DNA of 64,000 nt from Actinomycetota bacterium (GTDB lineage: Bacteria > Actinomycetota > Actinomycetes > Propionibacteriales > Propionibacteriaceae), in the NCBI GenBank assembly GCA_020161795.1, contig JAIUOR010000051.1, forward strand, positions 62,001 through 126,000, given 5' to 3'. Made by a program: the position numbers and the translations under genes. Below the pieces are notes generated by a model. It worked only from the letters and a program-made list of their open reading frames with translations, was not told the DNA's origin and ran no database searches. This document shows positions 1 through 7,284 of this stretch, piece by piece (positions within the stretch are counted from its first letter, which is position 1; each line of letters starts with the position of its first letter).

Positions 1-80
1 GCGACTCTCTTGGCCATGGCTCCATGATAGGAAGCCGCCGCGGCGGCGGCCGGATGGGCGGCTCGCGTACAGTTGCCGGC

Positions 81-1028
81 ATGGCGCAGCCCCCTTTTCA
101 CCCGCCGCAGGCACCCGCCCCGCAGTGCTATCGGCACCCCGGGCAGGTCACCTACATCCACTGCCAGCGGTGCGGCCGTCCGATCTGCCCGCAGTGTTCG
201 ATCTCTGCGGCGGTCGGGTTCCAGTGCCCCGAGTGCGTGTCCGCCGGAATGCGGCAGACCCGGCAGAACCAGGGGCCCTACGGCGGCGAGCGGTCGAAGA
301 ACCCGGCGCTGACCACCCTCGCGCTGATCGCGACGAACGCGGCGGTGTGGGTGTTGCTCATGCTCACCGGCGGCCACGCCGGCTGGGCATTCTGGCGGCT
401 GGCCCTGGCGCCCACCGGTAGCTGCCTGGCCAGCAACGACCCAGGCCTGTACTACCCCGGAGCCGGCGCCGACGCCTGCGCGGCCTTGGGTGCGCAGGCC
501 ACCTGGATGCCCGGAGTCGCCGACGGCGCCCCTTGGCAATTGCTGACCAGCGCCTTCAGCCATCTCGAGATCCCGCACCTGGGCTTCAACATGCTGGCGC
601 TGTGGTTCCTTGGGCCCCAGCTCGAGCGGGTGATCGGACGCGCTCGGTTCCTCGCCCTCTACCTCGTCTCGGCGCTCACCGGCTCCGCTGCCGTGATGTG
701 GCTGAGCGATCCGGGCAGCACCACCCTGGGCGCCTCCGGCGCCGTCTTCGGTCTGCTCGGCGCGCTCCTGGTACTCGTCCTCAAGGTCAAGGGGAACGCC
801 CAGTCGATCCTGCTGTGGCTCGGGCTGAACGTGGCCTACACCTTCTTCGGGCCCGGCTCGATCTCCTGGCAGGGCCACCTCGGCGGACTGATCGGCGGTG
901 CCGCGATCGCCGCGATCATCGCCTACGCCCCCAAGCAGAACCGAGCCCGCATCCAGTGGGCCGGCATCGCTGGGCTGGCCGTGCTCACCCTGGTGCTGAT
1001 CGCCCTCCGCATCCCGCAGCTCGCCTGA
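81..1028 (+). CDS. Rhomboid family intramembrane serine protease with N-terminal zinc finger
   Basis: This is a predicted membrane-embedded serine protease of 315 aa. A B-box-like zinc-binding segment lies at about residues 16-55 (C16, H19, then three CxxC pairs). It is followed by six or seven hydrophobic segments. The rhomboid catalytic dyad is visible as the GASG motif (Ser219) and the His in QGHLGG (H266), and a conserved His-rich loop precedes helix 2. I chose the ATG at 81 because the finger starts just after it; an upstream in-frame ATG at 24 would add 19 low-complexity residues. Substrates are unknown. The fusion of a cytoplasmic zinc finger to rhomboid is common in actinobacteria. 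The gene is monocistronic and converges with bglG across a large hairpin. Confidence 0.9.
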   Translation: MAQPPFHPPQAPAPQCYRHPGQVTYIHCQRCGRPICPQCSISAAVGFQCPECVSAGMRQTRQNQGPYGGERSKNPALTTLALIATNAAVWVLLMLTGGHAGWAFWRLALAPTGSCLASNDPGLYYPGAGADACAALGAQATWMPGVADGAPWQLLTSAFSHLEIPHLGFNMLALWFLGPQLERVIGRARFLALYLVSALTGSAAVMWLSDPGSTTLGASGAVFGLLGALLVLVLKVKGNAQSILLWLGLNVAYTFFGPGSISWQGHLGGLIGGAAIAAIIAYAPKQNRARIQWAGIAGLAVLTLVLIALRIPQLA

Positions 1029-1072
1029 GTTCGTCCCCGCCCCCAACCTCCCCGGACAGCGGGCAGCAGCTA

Positions 1073-1168
1073 CCCTCCCCGTCCCGCAGAAACCGGGCGA
1101 TTCCGGGCCGCTGGACGACATATCCAGTCAACTCACCGGGTCTGCCCGGTTTCTGCGAGACGGGAGGG
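1073..1168. repeat. Large palindromic repeat, copy A (probable bidirectional terminator)
   Basis: The two arms, 1073-1098 and 1144-1168, pair almost perfectly over about 25 bp, with one mismatch and one bulge. The 45-base loop contains a small inner hairpin (CTGGA / TCCAG, 1110-1126). The element sits between the convergent rhomboid and bglG genes, so it can act as a terminator for both. A related sequence lies at 29683-29757, which suggests a dispersed palindromic repeat family rather than a simple terminator. Confidence 0.7.
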
Positions 1169-1204
1169 CACCAGGGGGAGACGAAGGGACGACCACGCAG
1201 GGGG

Positions 1205-2041
1205 TCAGTCCTGGGTGAGACGGGCGATGTGGAGGGCCAGGTAGGTCTGCTCGTCGGTGGTGATCACGGTGTTCAGCCGCAACTCGAGCAGGGCGCTCAC
1301 CTTCTGGGCGGCCTGGTGGGCCTCGGGGAAGGAGTCGCGGATGGCGTTGGCGAAGCTGGTGGGGTTCTCGGAGAGCTGGCGGCCGGTGTCCACCCGGACG
1401 AAGAAGTAGCGCAGGTGGGTGAGGAAGCGCGCTGCGTTGATCGAGTCGGTGTCGAAGGAACGTTCGTACGCCGACTCCAGCACCTCGAAGACCTGGTGGA
1501 AGATCTCGGTCATCGCGAAGGTGCGGGAGAGGTCGTCGGTGGCGAAGGCGGCGGCGTTCACCAGGTGCAGGGCGATCGGCACCGCCTCGTCGTCCGGGAC
1601 GTGGACGCCGGTGCGCTCGCGCACCAGCTGGACGCCGGCCAGCGCGACGCGCAGTTCGGCCGGGTAGAGGTGCGTGACCTCCGCCCGCAGCGGCGACTCC
1701 AGCCGGATGCCCAGCCGCACCCGCTTCACGGCGAAGCTGATGTGGTCGGCCAGCGGGATCAGCTGGGGCTGGCTGAGCTTCAGCTCCAGCTCGCGGTGCG
1801 CCAGCTCGAGGATCTCCTGGGCCAGCGCGAGATGCTCCGGCGGGATCTCGGTCAGGAAGGCCTGCAGTTCGTCCACATCGTGCTGGGCATCGGGGACGAA
1901 GGTCTGGACGACCTTGCTGGAATCCACCAGGTCTCCGGGCTGGCGCTGGAAGCCCAGGCAGCGGCCGGTGAGCACCACCTCGCCTCGCTGGGGGTGGCGC
2001 GCGAGGACGACGTTGTTGTTGAAGACCTTGAGGATCTTCAC
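1205..2041 (-). CDS. bglG: BglG/LicT-family transcriptional antiterminator
   Basis: The 278-aa protein has the full BglG family layout: an RNA-binding CAT domain at residues 1-55 (the MKILKVFNNNVVL start is typical), then PRD1 (about 65-170) and PRD2 (about 175-275), which are phosphorylated on His by PTS proteins. In this family the unphosphorylated form binds a ribonucleic antiterminator and prevents termination in beta-glucoside operons. The GTG at 2041 is preceded by AGGAGG at 2050-2055. The gene lies downstream of the 6-phospho-beta-glucosidase remnant on the same strand. No ribonucleic antiterminator consensus was recognised in the 134 bases upstream, and no PTS permease is left in the window, so the regulator may be an orphan. 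Confidence 0.9.
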   Translation of the reverse strand: MKILKVFNNNVVLARHPQRGEVVLTGRCLGFQRQPGDLVDSSKVVQTFVPDAQHDVDELQAFLTEIPPEHLALAQEILELAHRELELKLSQPQLIPLADHISFAVKRVRLGIRLESPLRAEVTHLYPAELRVALAGVQLVRERTGVHVPDDEAVPIALHLVNAAAFATDDLSRTFAMTEIFHQVFEVLESAYERSFDTDSINAARFLTHLRYFFVRVDTGRQLSENPTSFANAIRDSFPEAHQAAQKVSALLELRLNTVITTDEQTYLALHIARLTQD

Positions 2042-2121
2042 CCGCCACCTCCTCTGGCTGCCGGGACGCCATCCGCCACAGATCGCAGGCTATGGGGCAT
2101 CAGTTTACGAGCGACGTACCT

Positions 2122-2166
2122 GGGGCGGCGGCGGAAACCCGGACATTCGCCGGGCTCCGCCGCCCC
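2122..2166 (-). terminator. GC-rich hairpin between bglA remnant and bglG
   Basis: An 11-bp GC stem (2122-2135 with 2156-2166) encloses a second small stem (CCCGG/CCGGG). It lies 10 bases after the bglA stop on the minus strand and about 80 bases before the bglG start. It may terminate the bgl transcript or limit bglG expression. It has no clear T tract. Confidence 0.5.
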
Positions 2167-2175
2167 GGATCGGTG

Positions 2176-2808
2176 TCAGGAGAGATCGGCTCCGTTGGAG
2201 GCGATCACCTTGGCGTACCAGCCGAAGCTGTCCTTGCGGTAGCGGGCGAGATCGAGCAGGTCGAACTCGTCGCGGTTCACGTAGACGAAGCCGTACCGCT
2301 TGGCCACGCCCTGGTGGGTCGACACCAGGTCGATCGCCGACCACGGGCAGTAGCCGAGCACCTCAACGCCGTCGCTGACCGCCAGCTGGATCTGCGCGAT
2401 GTGATCGCGCAGGTAGTCGATCCGGTAGCCGTCGTGCACCTGGCCGTCCTCGAGCTTGTCGAAGGCGCCCAGGCCGTTCTCCGTCACCAGCAGCGGCAGA
2501 TGGTAGCGATCCCAGATCGCCCTGAAGGTGTTCCGGAAGCTGATCGGATCGATCTCCCAGCCGAACTCCGTCCTCGGCAGATAGGGGTTCTGCGCACCGG
2601 AGTAGACCCCCTTCTCCCCCGCTGCCAACTGCTGGTCGCTCCACGAGGCTGCACCCGCGTCCTCGCCAGGACGCGCGACGGTGTGGGTGGCGTAGTAGTT
2701 GAACGCGATGAAGTCCGGACGGTCGGAGGCCAGCAACTCCAGATCGCCCTCGGCGATCTCGGGCGCCGCGCCCTGCTCCTCGAGATAGGCCCAGGCCACC
2801 GAGTTGTA
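2176..2808 (-). pseudogene. 6-phospho-beta-glucosidase (GH1), 5'-truncated remnant
   Basis: The surviving reading frame encodes about 211 C-terminal residues of a GH1 6-phospho-beta-glucosidase, an enzyme that normally has about 470-480 aa. The catalytic nucleophile motif (TENGLG) and the downstream YRIDYLRDHI and WSAIDL motifs are intact. The acid/base NEP motif and the whole N-terminal half of the barrel are missing. Homology stops at 2808, exactly where the inverted repeat of the IS3 element begins. The missing 5' part is not found on the far side of the element (5394 onward), so this is not a simple insertion: flanking DNA was lost or rearranged. The remnant cannot be an active hydrolase. 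Confidence 0.88.
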
Positions 2809-2840
2809 GGGGTCTGCTGCACGGATAGGTGACAACTGAT
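2809..2840. repeat. IS3 left inverted repeat
   Basis: The first 15 bases (from GGGGTCTG) are identical to the reverse complement of the right end. The AGGTGACA block further in is also shared. Confidence 0.8.
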
Positions 2841-2869
2841 CTGCCTAGCCTTCGGGTTGGGCTGGGAGG

Positions 2870-3175
2870 ATGTCCACCGTGTCGAAGAAGCCGTACCCCA
2901 AGGAGTTCCGTGACGACGTGGTTCGCGTCGCCAGGAACCGTGAGCCCGGTGTCGGGCTGGACCAGATCGCCAAGGACTTCGGGATCCACTTCACCACGTT
3001 GTACGACTGGTTGAAGAAGGCCGACATCGAGGACGGTGAGCGGCCCGGCGCGACTCAGGTTCAGTCGGCGGAGCTGCGGGAGGCGAAGCGGCGGATCCGG
3101 CTGCTGGAACAGGAGAACGAAGTCCTCCGCAGGGCGGCGGCGTATCTGTCGCAGGCGAACCTGCCGGGAAAATGA
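2870..3175 (+). CDS. IS3-family transposase OrfA (helix-turn-helix)
   Basis: This is a 101-aa protein with the N-terminal transposase_8 helix-turn-helix (YPKEFRDDVV, then GIHFTTLYDWLKK) and a C-terminal leucine-zipper-like segment (LREAKRRIRLLEQENEVLRR) used for multimerisation. A GGGAGG ribosome site lies just before the ATG; a GTG at 2879 is an alternative. Its stop overlaps the orfB start (ATGA at 3172-3175). That overlap is typical of IS3 elements, which make an OrfAB fusion by programmed frameshifting. OrfA alone usually acts as a DNA-binding regulator. Confidence 0.9.
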   Translation: MSTVSKKPYPKEFRDDVVRVARNREPGVGLDQIAKDFGIHFTTLYDWLKKADIEDGERPGATQVQSAELREAKRRIRLLEQENEVLRRAAAYLSQANLPGK

Positions 3176-3895
3176 TGTACCCGCTCGTTAAAGAGCTGGC
3201 CGCCGACGGGATCCCTGTCACGGTCGCGTGCGGGGTGTTGAAGCTCGCCAGGGCGCCCTACTACCGCTGGCTCGCCGATCCGGTGACTGATGCCGAGTGG
3301 GTGGAGGCGCATCGGGCCAACGCGCTGTTCGACGCCCACGCCGATGATCCGGAGTTCGGCTACCGGTTCCTGGCTGATGAGGCCCGCCAGGCCGGGCAGG
3401 TGATGGCTGAACGCACCGCGTGGCGGATCTGTGCTGACAACGGCTGGTGGTCAGCGTTCGGGAAGAAGCGCGTCCGCAACGGCAAGAAGCCTGGTCCGCC
3501 GGTCCACGACGACCTGTGCGCCATCACTGATGAGAAGGGCCGGACCCGGCACGAGTTCACCGCTACGGCCCCGAACGAGTTGTGGATCGGCGACATCACC
3601 GAGCACTGGACGAACGAGGGGAAGCTGTACCTGTGCGCGTTCAAGGACGTGTACTCCAACCGGATCGTGGGCTACTCCATCGACTCACCGATGAAGTCCC
3701 GCCTCGCCGTCACCGCCCTGAACAATGCCGCCGCCCGCCGCGGTGACGTTGCCGGTTGTGTGGTTCACACCGATCGAGGGTCAGTTTCGTTCCAGGAGGT
3801 TCCTGGCTGCGCTTCGCCACCACCAGCTGACCGGATCGATGGGTCAGGTCGCCTCGGCCGGCGACAACGCTGCGATGGAGATGCTCCTATCAGTG

Positions 3896-4951
3896 TCAAG
3901 CGGTCATCGGGGCGGCCTCGAGGAGTCGGAAGAGGTGTCGGGCGTAGTAGCGCTTCAGGCAGCGCATCGCTTCGCGCTTGGTCTTGCCCTCGGCGATCCG
4001 GCGGGTGATGTACTCCTTGGTCGGCTGGTGATGCTTCGCACGCGCCAAGATCACGGTGTGCAACGCACGGTTGAGCTGGCGGTCACCGCCGCGTGAGAGT
4101 CGGTGGCGAGTCTGGGTCTGGCCTGACGTAGCCTCCAGCGGTGCGACGCCGCCGAGCCTGGCGAAGGCTGCCTCGTCACGGCAGCGGCCAGGGTGTGACC
4201 ACGACACCAGGATCTGAGCAGCCATGAGCGCACCGATTCCGGGCTCGTCGAGAAGCATCGGTGCCATCGCGCGCACCAGGGGCACCATCGCCAGCTCGAG
4301 CTCACGGCACTCATCGGTGAGTTGCCGGACCCGGTTCGCGGTGCTGCGCAACGACAGCTTTGTCGCCGCGTACTCGGGATCGGTGGCTGTGTCCGGACGC
4401 AGCCGCTGGCAACGTCCGACCAAGTCCATCAGCGGGCGGCCGTGCAGGTCCTCGCGCAGGTCGACCGGCGCGGTGACGATGAGTGCCTTGAGGACGTTGA
4501 TCGCGGCGACCCGTGCGAGTTTCGCGCTGTCGCGGGCGGTGATGAGCGTTCGCAGCCCCTCACGGGTACCGCGCGAACGCGGCGTGGCCCAAGTCTTGCG
4601 TCCCAGGATCTCGCGCGCGGCGCGGACGGCGTCCAGAGAGTCAGACTTTGCACCGTCCTTCGACGGCCGCGTGCCGGGGTGATCGAACTCGATGACGAAC
4701 TCGCCCTTGGTTGCGAGTGCCGAAGCCAAGCCAGCACCGTAGCTTCCGCTGGACTCGATCGACCAAGCCCGCCTGTCGTCGACCGTGTGCTCCTTCGCCC
4801 ACCGCATCGCCTGGCCATAGCCCCGGGCGGTAGCGGCGAAGACCTTCGAGGCGACCTCGCCCTGAGTTCTTGCACAGACGACCGCGGCGGTGATGCGGTC
4901 CCTGTCGGGGTCAACTCCGATGACGTGATCGACAAGTTCTGCCAATGACAT
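3896..4951 (-). CDS. IS110-family transposase (bridge-RNA-type DEDD recombinase)
   Basis: The 351-aa protein has both IS110 domains complete. The N-terminal RuvC-like DEDD domain shows D14 (GVDPDRD), E66 (SIESSG), and D104/D107 (SDSLD). The C-terminal Transposase_20 domain has the helix-hairpin-helix EPGIG segment and the catalytic Ser276 in ATSGQTQTRH. A strong ribosome site (AGAAGGAG) lies before the ATG at 4951. Family members recombine donor and target DNA guided by an RNA made from the element's noncoding end. With an intact frame and intact catalytic residues, this copy may still be active, unlike the IS3 element it sits in. Confidence 0.93.
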   Translation of the reverse strand: MSLAELVDHVIGVDPDRDRITAAVVCARTQGEVASKVFAATARGYGQAMRWAKEHTVDDRRAWSIESSGSYGAGLASALATKGEFVIEFDHPGTRPSKDGAKSDSLDAVRAAREILGRKTWATPRSRGTREGLRTLITARDSAKLARVAAINVLKALIVTAPVDLREDLHGRPLMDLVGRCQRLRPDTATDPEYAATKLSLRSTANRVRQLTDECRELELAMVPLVRAMAPMLLDEPGIGALMAAQILVSWSHPGRCRDEAAFARLGGVAPLEATSGQTQTRHRLSRGGDRQLNRALHTVILARAKHHQPTKEYITRRIAEGKTKREAMRCLKRYYARHLFRLLEAAPMTA

Positions 4952-5165
4952 GCCTTGCTCCTTCTGATCCGGCGGACGGGCTCCGCCGAGGAAGTGAGGC
5001 AGGACTGTGACGGGTCACCCGAAGGGACAAGCTCCTAATCAAGCCATCGGAGTCGGCGGTGCGGCTGGCGGACATATCTCTCAATGAAGACACCGGCGGG
5101 GTCGGTCATTCTGTGAGTCACGTCAGCCGGCACCACCTTGCCGCGCAGCATGCTGAAAGTCTCAC
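4952..5165 (-). ncRNA. Candidate bridge RNA region of the IS110 element
   Basis: In IS110-group elements, the noncoding end upstream of the transposase encodes the bridge RNA. Here that end is about 214 bases, close to the usual size. It contains a near-copy of the element's own opposite end: plus-strand GCTCCTAATCA at 5031-5041 against GCTCCTATCA at 3883-3892, with one base inserted. A donor-guide segment should look like this. A CACAG on the transposase strand (5005-5009) can pair with CTGTG at the other terminus. The fold and the target guides were not worked out, and short matches can arise by chance. Confidence 0.5.
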
Positions 5166-5361
5166 AGTCCTTCTTCGCCCTGCTCCAGAAGAACGTGCTG
5201 GACCGGCACCGCTGGGCCACCCGCCACGAGCTCCGGCTCGCGATCATCACCTGGATCGAACGCACCTACCACCGCCGCCGGCGCCAGGACGGGTTGGGCC
5301 GGTTGACCCCCATCGAGTACGAGACCATCATGACCACGACAGCCACTCAGGCTGCGTGACT

Positions 5362-5393
5362 AACCACTGTCACCTGATCGTGCAGCAGACCCC
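5362..5393. repeat. IS3 right inverted repeat
   Basis: This is the reverse complement partner of the left repeat at 2809-2840. It lies directly after the orfB stop codon (5357-5359). Confidence 0.8.
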
Positions 5394-5462
5394 GATGGAC
5401 CGTCACCTTAGGCCAGGCGGGGAGACGGCGTCAATCCACCACTCCAGCGGCCGAAGCCGAAA

Positions 5463-5494
5463 GAGCCCCGGCACCAGGACCGGCGCCGGGGCTC
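5463..5494 (-). terminator. Intrinsic terminator of the Pro-rich membrane protein gene
   Basis: A perfect 10-bp stem (GAGCCCCGGC with GCCGGGGCTC) with a 12-base loop lies 13 bases past the stop of the minus-strand gene. A short T-rich run (TCTTT) follows on that strand. Confidence 0.75.
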
Positions 5495-5507
5495 CTTCAG
5501 AGCTCAC

Positions 5508-6554
5508 TCAGGGAGCGACGTACTCACCCTGCAGCTTGCGATAGGCGAAGGCGGTCGCGATCAGGATCACCGGAATCGCCGCCAGCAGGCCGATGCCGCA
5601 CAGCAGGGCGCCCACGATCGCGGCCAGCAGCGAGGCGAAGTACAGCCCGACCAGGCTGCCCAGGTTGCGGTTCACCAGCGAGGCGCTGGCCTTGATCGCC
5701 TCCCAGGCGGGCAGGTTCTTGTCCACCACGAAGTGCAGCGTGAACTGGGTGAAGAAGACCACCAGCAGGCCAGGGATCACGCACAGGTAGCTACCGATGG
5801 TGGTGCCCACGCCGATGATCAGGCTGGCGATCAGCGGCTGCACGAGGTTGTCCAGCCGGAACACGGTCTTCAGCGACACCTCCCGTCCGTGCGTGATGTC
5901 CAGTGCCGCGCGCACCAGGCCGACGCTGATCACGAAACCCACGACCATGCCGACGAGGGTGAACAGCATCATCACGATGGTGCCGAAGGTGGACAGCCCG
6001 CCGAACGGGTCGTCCGTCCGCGCCGTCAGGCCGGCGACGAAACCACCGAGCCCGCCGATCGCGCCGGGAACCACCAGCGCCACCAGGGTGACCAGCAGGA
6101 TCGGCCCAAGATGGGCCTGGAACTTCCGCCAGCCGTAGTTGAAGGCCTCGCCGACGCTGAACGACGCCGACGGCGGCTGCAGCGGCTCACCGTATCCACC
6201 GGCCGGCGGGTACGGGTCCGAAGGCGGCGGGGGCGGGAAGCCGCCCTGGTCGAATCCCCCGGCCGGCGGATAGCCCGGCGCCTGGCCGTAGGGATCGGAC
6301 GGGGGCTGGTAACCCCCTGGCGGAGGCGGATAGCTCCCCGCCGGCGGCTCACCGTAGTAGCCGGGATTCTGGGCGGCGTACGGATCGGCGGGCGGCTGGT
6401 AACCGCCGGCTGTGGGGTCGTACCCTCCGGGAGCCGGGGTCTCCGGCTCGCTGCCGTAGGGCGCCTGGAAGTCGGGCGCGGAAGGCGGATCGGCCGGCTC
6501 AGGACCGGCGGGGGTCACCGGCTCGTCGCGATCATCGGGCAGTTGGTCTGACAT
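5508..6554 (-). CDS. Proline-rich multi-pass membrane protein, function unknown
   Basis: The 348-aa protein has two halves. Residues 1-130 are Pro/Gly/Tyr-rich with repeats such as GGYQPP and DPYGQ, probably disordered and cytoplasmic. Residues 150-340 hold four or five hydrophobic helices, with a Gly-rich GAIGGLGGFVAGL segment and an LVGLYFASLLAAIVGALL stretch. The layout resembles actinobacterial membrane proteins annotated only by domains of unknown function. No catalytic motif is visible. The gene is single, begins with an ATG at 6554, and ends at a strong terminator. A role in the envelope or in scaffolding is only a guess. Confidence 0.75.
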   Translation of the reverse strand: MSDQLPDDRDEPVTPAGPEPADPPSAPDFQAPYGSEPETPAPGGYDPTAGGYQPPADPYAAQNPGYYGEPPAGSYPPPPGGYQPPSDPYGQAPGYPPAGGFDQGGFPPPPPSDPYPPAGGYGEPLQPPSASFSVGEAFNYGWRKFQAHLGPILLVTLVALVVPGAIGGLGGFVAGLTARTDDPFGGLSTFGTIVMMLFTLVGMVVGFVISVGLVRAALDITHGREVSLKTVFRLDNLVQPLIASLIIGVGTTIGSYLCVIPGLLVVFFTQFTLHFVVDKNLPAWEAIKASASLVNRNLGSLVGLYFASLLAAIVGALLCGIGLLAAIPVILIATAFAYRKLQGEYVAP

Positions 6555-6668
6555 CGCTTCTCGTCTCCTAGGGTTCGGTTAGTCGAATCCTAGGGCCACC
6601 GGACCGTCAGGCGACCGTGTTCCGGCCGCGGTTCACCCCGGTTCTCGGCGGCGAGTCATAATGAACCG

Positions 6669-7067
6669 GTGGTCACCACCGCCGCTCCGGCACCCTTCTC
6701 GGCCGTTCGCGCGCTGCGCGCAGCCGCGTGGTTCGGTGGCCTCGGACTCACCCTCAGCGCTGTCAAGGCAGCCACCGGCTGGGGTATCGGCTGCCCCTGG
6801 CGCGCGCTCACCGGCACGCGCTGCCCGCTCTGCGGTGCCACCACGATGGGGGCGCACCTGCTGACCGGCGATCTTCCGGGAGCCTGGGCCGCCAACCCCT
6901 TCGTTCTGATCCTGCTCGGCATCGGCGTGGTCGCGGTGATCGCCTGGGTGATCGAAGCCGCCGGCGGACCGGCCCTGCGTCCGCCCGGCAGGCTGCGCTC
7001 GGCGGCGGTGTGGTGGCTGGGGCTGGGGGGTGCGGCGGTGGCCTACTGGATCGGGCGGAATCTCTAG
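6669..7067 (+). CDS. DUF2752 family membrane protein
   Basis: The 132-aa protein carries the DUF2752 signature: a Cys-Pro pair (IGCPW), then the CPLCGATTMGAHLL motif and the AWAANPF segment, flanked by three or four hydrophobic helices. The start is a GTG at 6669. The function of the family is unknown; the paired Cys residues suggest metal binding or redox. The gene is divergent from the Pro-rich membrane protein and followed by a hairpin terminator. Confidence 0.85.
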   Translation: MVTTAAPAPFSAVRALRAAAWFGGLGLTLSAVKAATGWGIGCPWRALTGTRCPLCGATTMGAHLLTGDLPGAWAANPFVLILLGIGVVAVIAWVIEAAGGPALRPPGRLRSAAVWWLGLGGAAVAYWIGRNL

Positions 7068-7108
7068 CCGGAACTCGTCGGAGAAAGGGGATCTCGTCTC
7101 AACAGCGC

Positions 7109-7134
7109 GAGGCTCGAGCCGTAGCCCGAGCCTC
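7109..7134 (+). terminator. Hairpin terminator after the DUF2752 gene
   Basis: An 8-bp stem (GAGGCTCG with CGAGCCTC) and a 10-base loop lie 42 bases after the stop codon. Confidence 0.55.
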
Positions 7135-7177
7135 CTGCTTGCTCATTCCCCCCCATAGCGATGAGCACCGGGTCAGT

Positions 7178-7207
7178 TTGACAGCGCCCTCGCGCCGATG
7201 ACAATTA
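7178..7207 (+). promoter_or_regulatory. Possible sigma-70 promoter of the Crp/Fnr-like gene
   Basis: A perfect -35 box (TTGACA, 7178-7183) is followed after 18 bases by CAATTA at 7202-7207, a weak -10. It lies about 80 bases before the coding start. No Crp-like palindrome was recognised. Confidence 0.4.
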
Positions 7208-7284
7208 CCATCTTTTCGCCTGACAAGAGCGAGGCACGCTAGGTTGTCGCTCGACAGGTTCTTCTTCGACCCCAGGGAGGACGG

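Larger units (their letters stand above)
3881..5167 (-). mobile_element. IS110-family insertion sequence (about 1287 bp) inside IS3 orfB
   Basis: The ends are fixed by restoring the IS3 orfB codons: the sequence ...GCGATGGAG at 3880 joins directly to TCCTTCTTC at 5168. The dinucleotide AG occurs at both junctions (3879-3880 and 5166-5167), which reads CT on the transposase strand. CT is the core dinucleotide known for IS621. There are no terminal inverted repeats and no target duplication beyond the core, as expected for IS110. The element holds one transposase gene, only 15 bases after its stop, and about 214 noncoding bases before its start. Confidence 0.88.
3172..5359 (+). pseudogene. IS3-family transposase OrfB, frameshifted and split by IS110 insertion
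   Basis: The 5' part (3172-3880) encodes an HTH_21 segment and the start of the rve DDE integrase core, with the first Asp in LWIGDITEH and the second in HTDRGS. Around 3780 the frame is broken: the QFRSRRFLAAL continuation is in another frame, which fits a 2-base loss or 1-base gain. The core then continues to ASAGDNAAME at 3880, where the IS110 element is inserted. The gene resumes at 5168 (SFFALLQKNVLDRHRW) and ends at 5359 with the usual C-terminal block. The third catalytic residue, the Glu in AMES, sits right at the insertion point. The transposase is dead twice over. Confidence 0.88.
2809..5393 (+). mobile_element. IS3-family insertion sequence, interrupted by an IS110-family element
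   Basis: Imperfect inverted repeats bound the element: the first 15 bases from 2809 match the reverse complement of the bases ending at 5393, with further matches beyond. Inside are orfA and orfB of an IS3-family transposase, with orfB frameshifted and split by an IS110 element. Removing the 1287-bp IS110 insert leaves about 1298 bp, which is normal for IS3-family elements. The flanking triplets (gta at 2806-2808, gat at 5394-5396) do not match, so there is no target duplication. That fits a deletion next to the element after insertion. Confidence 0.85.

Noticed and set aside
2042..2175. Ribonucleic antiterminator site for BglG
   Set aside because: A hairpin is present, but the conserved antiterminator sequence could not be recognised before bglG. 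The real target was probably lost with the operon's 5' part.
4952..5167. Small frame inside the IS110 noncoding end (minus strand)
   Set aside because: It has no ribosome site or known domain and would conflict with the bridge-RNA role. Its upstream part reads into IS3 sequence.
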